Positions 17,021 through 26,481 of a stretch of DNA of 64,000 nucleotides are shown piece by piece; position 1 is the first letter of the stretch; the number at the start of each line of letters is the position of its first letter. Below the pieces are notes generated by a model. That model searched no databases and was not told the DNA's origin. It worked only from the letters and a program-made list of their open reading frames with translations. Location: positions 62,001 to 126,000 of the forward strand of contig NZ_JAKSYJ010000167.1 of NCBI RefSeq assembly GCF_022829365.1. The letters run 5' to 3'. A program made the translations under genes and the position numbers. The DNA comes from Methylobacterium sp. J-077. Lineage in GTDB: Bacteria; Pseudomonadota; Alphaproteobacteria; Rhizobiales; Beijerinckiaceae.

Positions 17021-19021
17021 ATGCAGCAGCGCTTCTACAAGATCGCGGTGATGGTGGCCCACGACCTCGCGGCGACCGCCGCTGCCGTGGTGCTCACCTT
17101 CCTGTTCCGCTTCCAGGGCGGCATGCTGGACGAGCGGCTGCACGCCCTGCCGCTGCTGCTGCCGCCGTTCCTGCTCTTCGCCGGCCTAGTCTACGGTCGG
17201 TTCCGGCTGTACCGGACCAAGTGGCGCTTCGCCTCGCTGCAGGACCTCGCCGGGATCGTCCGGGCATCGAGCGTCCTGGCGCTGGCCCTGCTGGTGACCG
17301 ACTGGGTCCTGGTCTCGTCCGACCTCTACGGCTTCTACTTCTTCGGCAAGATCGCGATCCTTCTGTACTGGGTGCTGCAGATCTTCCTGCTCGGGGGCGC
17401 TCGCCTCGCGTTCCGGTACCTCAAGGATACCCGCTCCCGGCAGTCGAGCGCCCGGGCCGCCACCGTACCGACCCTGCTGCTCGGGCGCGGCGCCGATCTC
17501 GACGTGCTGATCCGCGCCATCGAGACCGGTTCGGTCCGAAAGCTTGCGCCTCGCGGGATCCTGTCGCCCCGGGCGGACGAGACCGGGCAGTTCATGCGCG
17601 GCGTGCCCGTCCTCGGCGGCTTCCGGGACCTCGAACGGGTGGTGGCGGACCTGGCCGCCGGCGGCGAGCCGGTGCGGCGGCTGGTGGCCGCCCCGAGCGC
17701 CCTGGTGCCGGAGGCCGCCCCCGACGACCTCATCGCCCGCGCCCGGCGCCTCGGCCTGCCGCTCGCCCGGGTGGTCGGGCTCGGCGAGGGCGCGCAGGGC
17801 CCCGAACTGGCGCCCCTCGAGATCGAGGATCTGCTCCTGCGCCCCACCGTGGCGATCGACCGGCCGCGTCTCGAGGCATTCCTGGCCGGCCGCCGGGTGG
17901 TGGTGACCGGCGGCGGCGGCTCGATCGGCTCGGAGATCTGCCTGCGGGCCGTCGCTTTCGGGGCCGCCGCGGTGCTGGTGCTCGAATCCTCTGAGCCGGC
18001 GCTCCACGGCATCCTCAGCCACCCGGCGATCCTGTCCGCGCAGGCCGCGGTCACCGGCGTGCTCGCCGATATCCGCGACCGGGAGCGGGTCCGTCAGGTC
18101 ATCGTGGCGTTCCGGCCCGATTGCGTGGTCCACGCCGCCGCGCTCAAGCAGGTGCCCTACCTCGAGCGCGACTGGCAGGAGGGCATCAAGACCAACGTGT
18201 TCGGCTCGATCAACGTCGCCGAGGCCGCGGTGGCGGCGGGCGCCCGGGCCCTGGTGATGGTCTCCACCGACAAGGCGATCGAGCCGGTCTCGCAGCTCGG
18301 CGTCACCAAGCGCTTCGCCGAGATGGTCGCCCAGGCGCTGGACGCCGAGCAATCCGCCAGGCCCGACCACCCCACCCGGCTGATCGCCGTGCGCTTCGGC
18401 AACGTCCTCGGCTCGGTCGGCTCGGTGGTGCCGGTGTTCAAGGCGCAGATCGCGCGGGGCGGCCCGGTCACGGTCACCGATCCCGACATGGTCCGCTATT
18501 TCATGACCGTGCGCGAGGCCTGCGACCTCGTTCTGACCGCGGCCTCCCACGCCGACGGCGAGGGCCGGGCCGCCCCGGAGACGGAGCGCGCGGCGGTCTA
18601 CGTGCTCAAGATGGGCCAGCCGGTGCGGATCGCCGAGCTCGCCGAGCGGATGATCCGGCTGGCCGGGTTCGAGCCGGGGGCGGAGATCGAGATCGCCTAT
18701 ACCGGCGCCCGGCCCGGCGAGCGGCTCAACGAGATCCTGTTCGCCCGGGAGGAGCCCCGGGTCACCCTGCCGGGCATCGACGGCGTGATGGCGGCCCGCC
18801 CGGTCTTCGCCGACCGCGCCCGCCTCGACGCCTGGGTGGCGCAGCTGCGGGCGGCCGTCGCAGCGGGCGACCGGGCGGCCGCGGAGGCCGTGTTCGAGGC
18901 GGCAGTGCCGCATTTCCGCGAGCGCCACGCGCAGCGGCCGGCCGGGCGAGGCCAGGCTGTCGCCGGCCCGACGATCGAGGCCGAGCCGATGGCCGGCGCC
19001 GCGAGCGCCGCGATCGGTTGA
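17021..19021 (+). CDS. WbpM/PglF-type nucleotide-sugar 4,6-dehydratase with membrane domain
   Basis: A 666-residue CapD/FlaA1-family protein. Residues 1-130 hold four transmembrane helices; residues 135-285 form a Rossmann-like CoA-binding region; residues 290-580 are the SDR catalytic domain with the nucleotide motif TGGGGSIGSE near 293, HAAALKQVPYLE, and the active-site segment STDKAIEPVSQLGVTKR. Members of this family convert UDP-GlcNAc to a 4-keto-6-deoxy sugar at the inner membrane face. In membrane-type relatives the catalytic Tyr is usually Met; here a Leu sits at that place. It converges with an epimerase and a WbpL-like transferase gene, the gene set of O-antigen initiation in Pseudomonas. 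Confidence 0.85.
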   Translation: MQQRFYKIAVMVAHDLAATAAAVVLTFLFRFQGGMLDERLHALPLLLPPFLLFAGLVYGRFRLYRTKWRFASLQDLAGIVRASSVLALALLVTDWVLVSSDLYGFYFFGKIAILLYWVLQIFLLGGARLAFRYLKDTRSRQSSARAATVPTLLLGRGADLDVLIRAIETGSVRKLAPRGILSPRADETGQFMRGVPVLGGFRDLERVVADLAAGGEPVRRLVAAPSALVPEAAPDDLIARARRLGLPLARVVGLGEGAQGPELAPLEIEDLLLRPTVAIDRPRLEAFLAGRRVVVTGGGGSIGSEICLRAVAFGAAAVLVLESSEPALHGILSHPAILSAQAAVTGVLADIRDRERVRQVIVAFRPDCVVHAAALKQVPYLERDWQEGIKTNVFGSINVAEAAVAAGARALVMVSTDKAIEPVSQLGVTKRFAEMVAQALDAEQSARPDHPTRLIAVRFGNVLGSVGSVVPVFKAQIARGGPVTVTDPDMVRYFMTVREACDLVLTAASHADGEGRAAPETERAAVYVLKMGQPVRIAELAERMIRLAGFEPGAEIEIAYTGARPGERLNEILFAREEPRVTLPGIDGVMAARPVFADRARLDAWVAQLRAAVAAGDRAAAEAVFEAAVPHFRERHAQRPAGRGQAVAGPTIEAEPMAGAASAAIG

Positions 19022-19040
19022 TCGGACCGGTTTCCAGCGC

Positions 19041-19961
19041 TCAGCCCCCTGCTCGCGCCAGCCGAGCCAGCCCGTCGCGCGTCGGCGCGGCCGGGCGCCA
19101 TCCGAGCGCCGCGAGGCCATCCGCGCGGGCCTCCAGGCCTTCCGCAACGCGGGCGAACAAGGCCTCCCGGCCGGTCAGCCGGCAGGCCAGCCCGAGAAGG
19201 CCGGGCGGAATCGGGACCAGCCCGGGCTTGCGGCCGAGGCCGGCGCGGAGCGCCGCGAGCATCTCGGCGAGGCTCAGCGGGTCCGGATCGGCGGCGATCA
19301 GGGCGGACCGGATCGGATCCGGCGCCCGCAGGACCGCATCCACGGCCCCCGACAGGCTCTCCAGGGAGATCAGCGAGCGCCGCGCCGCCAGCCCGCCCAG
19401 CGGCAGGGGGTAGGGGCTGCGGGCGAGCCGCAGCAGCGCGGCCATGTTGCCCTTCACGCCCGCGCCGTAGACCAGGACCGGGCGGAGCGCGACCCAGTCG
19501 AGTCCCGTCTCGGCCAGCGCCCGCTCGGCCTCCAGCTTGGAGCGGCCGTAGGCGTCGGTGGGCCGGGGCTCGTCGGCCTCCCCGACCACGCCGGGCGCGC
19601 TGGCGCCGACCTGCGCGCGGATCGAGGACAGGAACACGAACCGGCGCACCTTGGCCCGGGCCGCGGCCTCCGCGAGCTTGCGCGTCGCCTCGGTGTTGAG
19701 GGTGCGGTAATCGTCCTCGGGGGCGCCCGACATGGCGTGGGCCAAGCCCGCCGAGTGGACCACGGCGTCGACGCCGCTGAGCGCCGCCGCCATGTTGATC
19801 GGGCGGGTCAGATCGCCGACCACCGCGCTCGCGGCGCCTTCCGGCAGGGACGCCGGCCGGCGCAGCAGCACCCGGACCCGGTAGCCGCGGGCGGTGAGGT
19901 CGGCGAGCAGGTGGCGGCCGATGAACCCGGTCGCCCCGGTGAGCGCGATCAATCCGGTCAC
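19041..19961 (-). CDS. NAD-dependent epimerase/dehydratase (extended SDR), polysaccharide biosynthesis
   Basis: A 306-residue extended SDR enzyme. The N-terminus ALTGATGFIGRHL is the TGxxGxxG nucleotide fold, and the catalytic Ser-Tyr-Lys set is seen as FLSSIRAQ and DAYGRSKLEAE. It starts with GTG at 19961 and overlaps the preceding transferase stop by four bases (GTGA), so the two genes are translationally coupled. It most probably makes the 4-hydroxyl sugar (FucNAc or QuiNAc type) from the 4-keto product of the WbpM-like enzyme; this is inferred from the gene set, by analogy with wbpV or wbpK. Confidence 0.83.
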   Translation of the reverse strand: MTGLIALTGATGFIGRHLLADLTARGYRVRVLLRRPASLPEGAASAVVGDLTRPINMAAALSGVDAVVHSAGLAHAMSGAPEDDYRTLNTEATRKLAEAAARAKVRRFVFLSSIRAQVGASAPGVVGEADEPRPTDAYGRSKLEAERALAETGLDWVALRPVLVYGAGVKGNMAALLRLARSPYPLPLGGLAARRSLISLESLSGAVDAVLRAPDPIRSALIAADPDPLSLAEMLAALRAGLGRKPGLVPIPPGLLGLACRLTGREALFARVAEGLEARADGLAALGWRPAAPTRDGLARLARAGG

Positions 19962-20989
19962 GAGTGGGCAACACCTTGGGCGGGGGCGCGGGCGAAGCGG
20001 CGGAGCAGGGCGGCGACCAGGGCGAGCCCGGCCGCGAGCGCCCCGAGCGTGACCGGCCAGGACGGCCAAAGCAAGGTCGCGGCGGCGAGCGCGGCCAGCA
20101 CGAGGTTGACCGCGAACACCCGCGCCACGACGCCCGGGACCGTCAGGCCGTGATCGGTGGCGCGCTGGTAGTAATGCCCGCGATGCGCCTCCCAGACCCG
20201 CTCGCCCCGGGCGGCCCGGGCGGCGAGCGTCAGGCTGGCATCGGCGAGGTAGACCAGCGGCAGCAGCAGGGCGGCGGCGAGCCCCCCCGCCAGGGCGAGC
20301 TGGCAGAGCAGCCAGGCGGTGACGAGCCCGATCGGCAGCGCGCCGACATCCCCGAGGAAAAGTTTTGCGACGGGCCGGTTGAACGGCGCGAAGCCGAGCA
20401 TCGCCCCGAACAGGCAGGCCGCGACCAGGACCGGCAGAGCCGGCAGGTATCCGGCGAGCCCAAGCAGCAGCAGCGCGCCGGATACCGGTACGATCTCGGC
20501 CACGCTCATCCAGTCGAGCCCGTCCATGAAGTTCGTCAGGTTGACGAACCAGACCCCCGCGAGCAGCGCCAGGCCGCGTTCGAGCCAGATGGGCGCCCCG
20601 GGCAGCAGCCGCCCGTCGAGCTGCCAGACCAGCACGCCGACCACCCCGGTCTGCACGACGAGCCGCAGGGCGGCCGGCAGCGGTCGCAGGTCGTCCACGG
20701 CGCCCAGCAACGCCAGGACCAGGGTACCGCTCGCGAGCCGGACCCAGTCCGGCCGGCCGCCGATCTCCGGCGCCGCGATCAGGAGCCCCGAGATCGTCAC
20801 CAAAGCCGTCACCACGGCGATCCCGCCCCCCTGCGGGGTCGGCACCGTGTGACTCGACCGGGCGTTCGGCCGCGCCAGGGCGTAGCGCTGCAGGGCCGGC
20901 CGCAGCCGCAGGATCAGTCCGGCCGACAGGGCGGCGGCGAGCGGGACGGCGAGGAGGAGGATCGGGGTCACGGCGTCTTGGAACGGCAT
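19958..20989 (-). CDS. Undecaprenyl-phosphate sugar-1-phosphate transferase (WecA/WbpL family)
   Basis: A 343-residue polytopic protein of glycosyltransferase family 4, about 10-11 helices. Key motifs are FVNLTNFMDGLDWM (NxxNFxDGxD, near residue 150), KLFLGDVGALPIG (FxGDxGS-like, near 211) and the cytoplasmic HRGHYYQRA loop (near 272, replacing the HIHH-type loop). It transfers a sugar-1-phosphate, probably FucNAc or QuiNAc, onto undecaprenyl phosphate to start a surface polysaccharide repeat. It is the first gene of a two-gene unit with the downstream epimerase, overlapping it by four bases. The ATG at 20989 starts the first membrane helix. Confidence 0.87.
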   Translation of the reverse strand: MPFQDAVTPILLLAVPLAAALSAGLILRLRPALQRYALARPNARSSHTVPTPQGGGIAVVTALVTISGLLIAAPEIGGRPDWVRLASGTLVLALLGAVDDLRPLPAALRLVVQTGVVGVLVWQLDGRLLPGAPIWLERGLALLAGVWFVNLTNFMDGLDWMSVAEIVPVSGALLLLGLAGYLPALPVLVAACLFGAMLGFAPFNRPVAKLFLGDVGALPIGLVTAWLLCQLALAGGLAAALLLPLVYLADASLTLAARAARGERVWEAHRGHYYQRATDHGLTVPGVVARVFAVNLVLAALAAATLLWPSWPVTLGALAAGLALVAALLRRFARAPAQGVAHS

Positions 20990-21176
20990 GCGCTGTCACG
21001 GAAACGGAACACTGCTCGGCCCCTGCGGGACCGGATGGATGGTCCTGAGGAACAATAGCCCTCTCCTTGCATCAAGCCTCGGGCGAAGTGGCTGCGCGGA
21101 AGCTTGTCCGGATGGCGTCATGCGCACAGGGCCGGTGGCTACGTCCGCACTCGCGACGTCCGCAGCCCGCAGCGAC

Positions 21177-21746
21177 TCACCGGCCCGACGCCTCAACGCG
21201 ATTGATCTCCTTCGAGAGCGTCGCGTACGCGAAATCGATCGTCGGCGGATTCGCCGCGAATGCCCAACGCTCCCCATGTGCCAGGAAGTCTCGGTACGCG
21301 ATGATCTCCCACAAATCCTTGCGTGGATCGACACGGCCCCCGGATGTCACGGCCACCAAGCGGCGGTAGCCGCCGAGATTGGAGAAGTCCGCCGTCGTCC
21401 GAGCCAGATCCTCCCGGTGAGCGGCGAAGGGGAAGTCCGGTTCGTAATGCGCGTTCAGGACATGGCGCACCTTGCTCGAAGCCATCTGGAGCAGCCGGAA
21501 CAGATCCGCCTCGAATGAGGACACGAGGTCCGTGAAGCCTTGCCGACGGATCTGCCGCCCGACACGCTCGAAATGCTCTTGGATGGCCTTTCTGTGGTCT
21601 TTCACGATGTCGCCGATCGGGACACCGAGCCCGCCGAGAAACTCTGCCGCCGCGCCCGGGCGCAGCGCGGCTTGCCTGGCATAGGCATGCGCGCCCAACT
21701 GTGATTGGAGGGCGATATACGAGGCGTCGAGCTTGCGCCCGCTCAC
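21177..21746 (-). CDS. Hypothetical protein with HEPN-like RX4H motif
   Basis: A 189-residue mostly helical protein of no family I can name with confidence. Near the C-terminus it carries WEIIAYRDFLAHGERW, in which R152 and H157 form RxxxxH in a helix followed by HG; this is the arrangement of the catalytic motif of HEPN ribonucleases (Rx4-6H, often RNxxAHG). It starts with GTG at 21746 and overlaps the upstream gene by four bases (GTGA). The pair stands alone between a glycosyltransferase and ecm and looks less GC-rich than its neighbours, which suggests an accessory cassette. A toxin or RNase role is inference only. Confidence 0.6.
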   Translation of the reverse strand: MSGRKLDASYIALQSQLGAHAYARQAALRPGAAAEFLGGLGVPIGDIVKDHRKAIQEHFERVGRQIRRQGFTDLVSSFEADLFRLLQMASSKVRHVLNAHYEPDFPFAAHREDLARTTADFSNLGGYRRLVAVTSGGRVDPRKDLWEIIAYRDFLAHGERWAFAANPPTIDFAYATLSKEINRVEASGR

Positions 21747-22225
21747 ATCGTCGGCCCCGACCGCAGGCCGTAGGCCGCAAGAAGCTCTTCCAGCGTCGCC
21801 TCGAAGGTCTCCTTCGTAAGAGCCGTCGACCGCGTACGCTTCGAAGGTTTGACGAGGTTCCAGGTCGGTTGCTGTGCGGGGCCGGCTAGCACCAAGAACA
21901 ATGGATCGCCGCTGCCCAGGAGGGACATGTCGATCCGGCCGAGGGCACCAATAACGACGGCGCCCATGGGTTCGAGGCGCACGGTCTCGGTTCCCACCTC
22001 GATGTCCAACACATCGATCTCGTAGGCCCCCGTAGCCTCCTCGTGGACCGCTTTCGTAACCCGTTCGAGGACAAGGCCGCCGTCATCGACGTAAGGCTTC
22101 AACCACGCGGCGATATCGTCGTAGAGTCGAGACACGGCTCCCTTCCACCGGTCGACGATATCGGTTGGATCTTCCCGTTCGCCGCGCGCATCCCTCAGGC
22201 GCTCGATCGTCTCTCTCAGGGCCAT
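21743..22225 (-). CDS. Hypothetical protein, first gene of the HEPN-like pair
   Basis: A 160-residue protein that I do not recognise. Residues 1-70 are helical and charged, residues 70-125 are predicted strands (EIDVLDIEVGTETVRLEPMGAVVIGALGRIDM), and the C-terminus has a basic patch (KPSKRTRSTALTKE) and a helix. No membrane segment or signal is seen. It is translated just before the RX4H protein and overlaps its start by four bases, so the two products are probably made in fixed proportion and may interact. As upstream partner of a possible HEPN toxin it could be the antitoxin or a sensing subunit. That is speculative. Confidence 0.6.
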   Translation of the reverse strand: MALRETIERLRDARGEREDPTDIVDRWKGAVSRLYDDIAAWLKPYVDDGGLVLERVTKAVHEEATGAYEIDVLDIEVGTETVRLEPMGAVVIGALGRIDMSLLGSGDPLFLVLAGPAQQPTWNLVKPSKRTRSTALTKETFEATLEELLAAYGLRSGPTM

Positions 22226-22415
22226 ACAGCCGCCTCCGGTCTACGCGCCGCCGAGGCGAAGCCAAGCGACGCAATCGATTCTACAGAAGCTCGATCCCCG
22301 GGGCGAGGGCCGCGGCTGATGCGATCTCAGTCGCGAGCCCGTCGAACGCTGTCGTGGCCTGTCCGGCGGAGGACTGGGGGCCTTATCGATCGATGCAACC
22401 GGCATCCCGGCCGCC

Positions 22416-24470
22416 TCAATAGACCTGCGCACCCTCCCGCGTCGGCTCCGGCGCGCTGCCCTGCCGGTCCAGGCTCTTCTCCACCACCTTGGCGAGACCG
22501 ATCATGATCGCGTCGATGGCGTAGTCCTTCGGCGTGTAGACTGCGCGCACGCCCATGTTCTTCAGGACCAGCTCGTCCTCGGGGGAGATGATGCCGCCGA
22601 CCACCACGGGGATGTGGTCGAGCCCGGCCTCGCGCATCTGGGCGCGGACCTCGCGGACCAGCGGCACATGGCTGCCGGACAGGATCGACAGCCCGACCAC
22701 GTGGGCGCCGGTCTCCTTCGCCTTGGCGACGATCTCGGCCGGCGTCTGGCGGATGCCGTCGTAGGTGACGTCGAAGCCGACGTCCCGGGCGCGGAGCGCG
22801 ATCTGCTCGGCGCCGTTGGAGTGGCCGTCGAGGCCGGGCTTGCCGACCACCAGCCGCGGGGTCTCGCCGAGCCGCTCGCCGAGATCGGCGATCAGCAGCT
22901 TGGCCTCCTCGGCCGCCCCGGAGGAGACAGTCTCGAGGCTGACCCCGGTGGGCGCCCGGTACTCGCCGAACACCTGCCGCAGGCGCTCGCCCCACTCGCC
23001 GGTGGTGACGCCGGCCTTCGCGGCCGCGATCGAGACCGGCATGATGTTGGCGCCCGAGCGCGCCGCCTGATCCAGGGCTTCGAGCGCCTGACCGACCGCC
23101 CGGTCGTCGCGCTTGCTGCGCCAGTCGCGGATGCGCCCCTGCGCCTCCATCTCCACCGTCTCGGAGACGGAGAAGATCGCGCCCTCCCCGGCGGTGAGCG
23201 GCGAGGGTTCGCCCTGCTGCCACTTGTTGACGCCGACCACGATCTGCTCGCCGGCCTCGATCGCCGAGATCCGCCGGGCGTTCGACTCGACCAGGGCGCG
23301 CTTGAGGGCGCCGGTCTCCACCGCGGCGACCGCGCCGCCGATGCCGCCGATCCGCTCCAGCTCCGCCCGGGTCTCGGCCTTCAGAGCCTCGACCTTGGCC
23401 TCGATGACTTTCGAGCCGTCGAAGATATCGTCATATTCCAGAAGATCGGTCTCGAAGGCCAGGATCTGCTGCATGCGCATCGACCATTGCTGGTCCCAGG
23501 GACGCGGCAGGCCGAGCGCCTCGTTCCAGGCCGGCAGCTGCACCGCCCGGGCGCGGGCGCGCTTGGACAGGGTCACGGCCAGCATCTCGATCAGGATGCG
23601 GTGGACGTTATTTTCAGGTTGTTGTTCAGTCAGTCCGAGACTGTTCACCTGGACGCCATACCGAAAGATCCGCTTCTTCGGGTCGTCGATGCCGTAGCGC
23701 TCCTGGGCGATCTCGTCCCAGAGCTCGGCGAAGGCCCGCATCTTGCAGATCTCGGTGACGAAGCGCAGCCCGGCATTCACGAAGAACGAGATCCGCCCGA
23801 ACACGTCGGAGAAGCTCTTCTCGTCGAATTCGGGGTCGTCGCGCACGGTGTCGAGCACCGCGATGGCGATGGCCAGCGCGTAGGACAGCTCCTGGACCGG
23901 CGTCGCCCCCGCCTCCTGCAGGTGGTAGGAGCAGACGTTCATCGGGTTCCACTTCGGCACGTTCCGGGTCGTGAACAGGATCACGTCCTTGGTCAGCCGG
24001 AGCGAGGGCGCGGGCGGGAACACGTAGGTCCCGCGCGACAGGTACTCCTTGATGATGTCGTTCTGGGTGGTGCCCTGGAGCGCGTCGAACGGCGCGCCCT
24101 GCTCCTCGGCCACCGCCAGGTAGAGCGCCAGCAGCCACGGGGCCGTGGCGTTGATGGTCATCGAGGTGTTCATCTGGGCGAGCGGGATGTCCTGGAACAG
24201 GGTCCGCATGTCACCGAGATGCGCGATCGAGACGCCGACCTTGCCGACTTCGCCGCGCGCCAATTCGTGGTCGGGGTCGTAGCCGGTCTGGGTCGGCAGG
24301 TCGAAGGCCACCGACAGGCCGGTCTGGCCCTTGGCGAGGTTGCCCCGGTAGAGCGCGTTGGATTCGGCCGCGTTGGAATGGCCCGCATAGGTGCGGATGA
24401 TCCAGGGTTTATCGCGGGGCGTCTTGTCGCCCGTGGTTTCCGCGACGCGCACGCCCATCCTGGCCTCCAT
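22416..24470 (-). CDS. ecm: Ethylmalonyl-CoA mutase, adenosylcobalamin-dependent
   Basis: A 684-residue single-chain mutase converting ethylmalonyl-CoA to methylsuccinyl-CoA in the ethylmalonyl-CoA pathway of acetyl-CoA assimilation (formerly meaA). Residues 20-520 are the substrate TIM barrel, beginning [20 protein letters not shown] and containing [13 protein letters not shown]; residues 540-670 are the B12-binding domain with the DxHxxG motif GLDGHSNG (cobalt ligand H550), SILSGSH and [11 protein letters not shown]. The N-terminal [10 protein letters not shown] block is typical of this clade and differs from methylmalonyl-CoA mutase. Catalase and ccr lie next to it in divergent orientation, the same cluster as in M. 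extorquens. Confidence 0.93.
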   Translation of the reverse strand: MEARMGVRVAETTGDKTPRDKPWIIRTYAGHSNAAESNALYRGNLAKGQTGLSVAFDLPTQTGYDPDHELARGEVGKVGVSIAHLGDMRTLFQDIPLAQMNTSMTINATAPWLLALYLAVAEEQGAPFDALQGTTQNDIIKEYLSRGTYVFPPAPSLRLTKDVILFTTRNVPKWNPMNVCSYHLQEAGATPVQELSYALAIAIAVLDTVRDDPEFDEKSFSDVFGRISFFVNAGLRFVTEICKMRAFAELWDEIAQERYGIDDPKKRIFRYGVQVNSLGLTEQQPENNVHRILIEMLAVTLSKRARARAVQLPAWNEALGLPRPWDQQWSMRMQQILAFETDLLEYDDIFDGSKVIEAKVEALKAETRAELERIGGIGGAVAAVETGALKRALVESNARRISAIEAGEQIVVGVNKWQQGEPSPLTAGEGAIFSVSETVEMEAQGRIRDWRSKRDDRAVGQALEALDQAARSGANIMPVSIAAAKAGVTTGEWGERLRQVFGEYRAPTGVSLETVSSGAAEEAKLLIADLGERLGETPRLVVGKPGLDGHSNGAEQIALRARDVGFDVTYDGIRQTPAEIVAKAKETGAHVVGLSILSGSHVPLVREVRAQMREAGLDHIPVVVGGIISPEDELVLKNMGVRAVYTPKDYAIDAIMIGLAKVVEKSLDRQGSAPEPTREGAQVY

Positions 24471-24826
24471 GTCGTGTTCTTGACGATCCGCGCTCGGGGC
24501 GCAGCCTTGACCGCACCGTAGCGAAGGCGGCCGGGCGCGTCATCCGCGACAGAGGTGCAACGCGCACAGGTCGTGCTTAGGCGGCGTTTAAAAAACTTGT
24601 CCGTGCTGACAGCCGGATTTGAGGCGCCTGTCCCGCCACGGCCTCACAAGCGCGCGTGTGACCTGGAATTTAATGGCTCCAAACTGGAACCGGCGCGTTG
24701 GACCGCCGGTGGTTGCACCCAGCACCGTTGCGCGCGTGCGGCCGCCGCATTCCAGATCCGTATCTCAACGCGCACGCGATGGCCGGACCGACCGGCCGAC
24801 GGCGAGCGCCTCAAGGAGCGACAGCG
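24471..24826. other. Divergent intergenic region between ecm and katA
   Basis: This 356-base region separates the ecm and catalase starts and should hold both promoters. It contains a short A/T-rich island (GTTTAAAAAAC at 24586-24596) unusual for this window. I could not find a convincing -35/-10 pair for either gene, nor an obvious OxyR-like site. A short open frame across it (24555-24851) has no ribosome site and looks spurious. Confidence 0.5.
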
Positions 24827-26299
24827 ATGGCCGACCAGAGCCCGCGCCTGACCACTGCGTTCGGCAACCCTATTTCCGACAACCAGAATTCGCTCACCGT
24901 CGGCTCACGCGGGCCGGTGCTGATGCAGGATTACCACCTCATCGAGAAGATGGCCCATTTCAACCGGGAGCGGATCCCGGAGCGGGTGGTGCACGCCAAG
25001 GGCTACGGCGCCTACGGCACGTTCCGGCTGACCAAGTCGCTCGGCCAATACACCCGCGCCAAGGTCCTGACCGAGGTCGGCAAGGAGGTGCCGATGGTCG
25101 CCCGGTTCTCCACCGTGGGCGGCGAGTCCGGCTCGGCCGACACCGCGCGCGATCCCCGCGGCTTCGCGCTGAAGTTCTACACCGAGGAGGGCAACTGGGA
25201 CCTCGTCGGCAACAACACGCCGATCTTCTTCGTGCGCGACGCGATCAAGTTCTCGGACTTCATCCGCACCCAGAAGCGCGACCCGCGCACGCACCTGAAG
25301 CCGCATTGGCGCCGCTGGGACTTCTGGGGCCTCTCGCCTGAGGCGATCCACCAGGTGATGATCCTGTACAGCGACCGCGGCACGCCGAAATCGGCCCGGT
25401 TCATGAACGGCTACGGCTCGCACACCTTCTCGCTCTGGAACGATCAGGGCGAGCGGCACTGGGTGAAGTTCCATTTCCACACCAAGCAGGGCATCCAGAA
25501 CCTGTCCGCCGACGAGGCCGACGAGATCGCTGGAAAGGACCCGGACTACTCCGCGGCCGACCTGTCCTCGGCGATCGAGAAGGGCGACTTCCCGAAGTGG
25601 AAGGTCTCCGTCCAGATCATGCCGGAACTCGACGCCGACACCTACCGGATCAACCCGTTCGACCTCACCAAGGTTTGGCCGCATGGCGACTACCCGCTGA
25701 TCGAGATCGGCGAGATGGAGCTGAACCGCAATCCGGAAAACTACTTCGCCGAGATCGAGCAATCGGCCTTCGAGCCGTCCAACGTGGTGCCGGGCATCGG
25801 CTTCTCGCCGGACAAGATGCTGCAGAACCGCATCCTGTCGTATTCGGACGCGCATCGCTACCGGCTCGGGGTGAACTACCACCAGATCCCGGTGAACCAG
25901 GCCAAGAACGCCAAGGTGCAGACCTACCACCGGGACGGGTCGATGCGGACCGACGGCAACCACGGCGCGCAGGTGGATTACCAGCCGAATTCGTTCGGCG
26001 GGCCGGTGGAGGATCCGTCCGTCGCCGAGCCGCCCCTGCGGATCCAGGGCGACGCGGCACGCTACGGCTGGCCGAACGACGACGAGGACCTCTACGGCCA
26101 GCCGCGCCAGCTCTGGTCGAAGGTGCTCGACGAGGGTGAGCGCCAGCGACTCGTGAAGAACATCGTCACCTCGATGGGCGATTCCCCGCGCCACATCCAG
26201 GAGCGGATGATCGGCCATTGGTATAAGGTCCACCCGGATTTCGGCCGGGGCGTCGCGGAAGGTCTCGGGATCGGCACCCACCAGGCTGCCGCCGAATAA
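24827..26299 (+). CDS. katA: Catalase, monofunctional heme type (small subunit clade)
   Basis: A 490-residue heme catalase that dismutes hydrogen peroxide. The catalytic His is H56 in [18 protein letters not shown], the catalytic Asn is N129 in [13 protein letters not shown], and the proximal heme Tyr lies in [14 protein letters not shown] near residue 338. The length fits the small-subunit clade. ATG 24827 follows an AAGGAG site 8 bases upstream; a longer in-frame start would add 43 residues without catalase similarity. It sits between the two ethylmalonyl-CoA pathway genes ecm and ccr. A strong Rho-independent terminator follows at 26334-26363. Confidence 0.95.
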   Translation: MADQSPRLTTAFGNPISDNQNSLTVGSRGPVLMQDYHLIEKMAHFNRERIPERVVHAKGYGAYGTFRLTKSLGQYTRAKVLTEVGKEVPMVARFSTVGGESGSADTARDPRGFALKFYTEEGNWDLVGNNTPIFFVRDAIKFSDFIRTQKRDPRTHLKPHWRRWDFWGLSPEAIHQVMILYSDRGTPKSARFMNGYGSHTFSLWNDQGERHWVKFHFHTKQGIQNLSADEADEIAGKDPDYSAADLSSAIEKGDFPKWKVSVQIMPELDADTYRINPFDLTKVWPHGDYPLIEIGEMELNRNPENYFAEIEQSAFEPSNVVPGIGFSPDKMLQNRILSYSDAHRYRLGVNYHQIPVNQAKNAKVQTYHRDGSMRTDGNHGAQVDYQPNSFGGPVEDPSVAEPPLRIQGDAARYGWPNDDEDLYGQPRQLWSKVLDEGERQRLVKNIVTSMGDSPRHIQERMIGHWYKVHPDFGRGVAEGLGIGTHQAAAE

Positions 26300-26333
26300 T
26301 ACTTGGTCGGTCTGCAAGCCGAATTTGAATACG

Positions 26334-26363
26334 AAGGCGCCGGCCTTGTGCCGGCGCCTTTTT
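26334..26363 (+). terminator. Rho-independent terminator of katA
   Basis: AAGGCGCCGG and CCGGCGCCTT form a 10-bp stem around a 7-base loop, with a run of five T (26359-26363) at its end. It lies 35 bases after the catalase stop and separates it from the ccr promoter. Confidence 0.85.
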
Positions 26364-26400
26364 CACGCCCGTATCCCGTTGATTTCGACTTTCGGCCCAC

Positions 26401-26429
26401 TTGGACGCCCCCGACATCGCCGCTATAGC
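26401..26429 (+). promoter_or_regulatory. Sigma-70-type promoter of ccr
   Basis: TTGGAC (26401-26406) and TATAGC (26424-26429) are separated by exactly 17 bases and lie just after the katA terminator. Transcription would start near 26436 and give a leader of about 45 bases before the ATG at 26482. This supports the shorter protein start, because an upstream in-frame start would fall inside the promoter. Confidence 0.65.
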
Positions 26430-26481
26430 GCGGAGGAGAACCGCGGCCTTTGAGAACCACGCGGGACGAGAGGAGAGCGAG

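Noticed and set aside
22614..24521. 635-codon plus-strand frame opposite ecm
   Set aside because: Antisense shadow of ecm; the minus-strand product is an unmistakable B12 mutase.
24555..24851. 98-codon frame between ecm and katA
   Set aside because: No ribosome site, overlaps the catalase start, no family resemblance and poor codon pattern.
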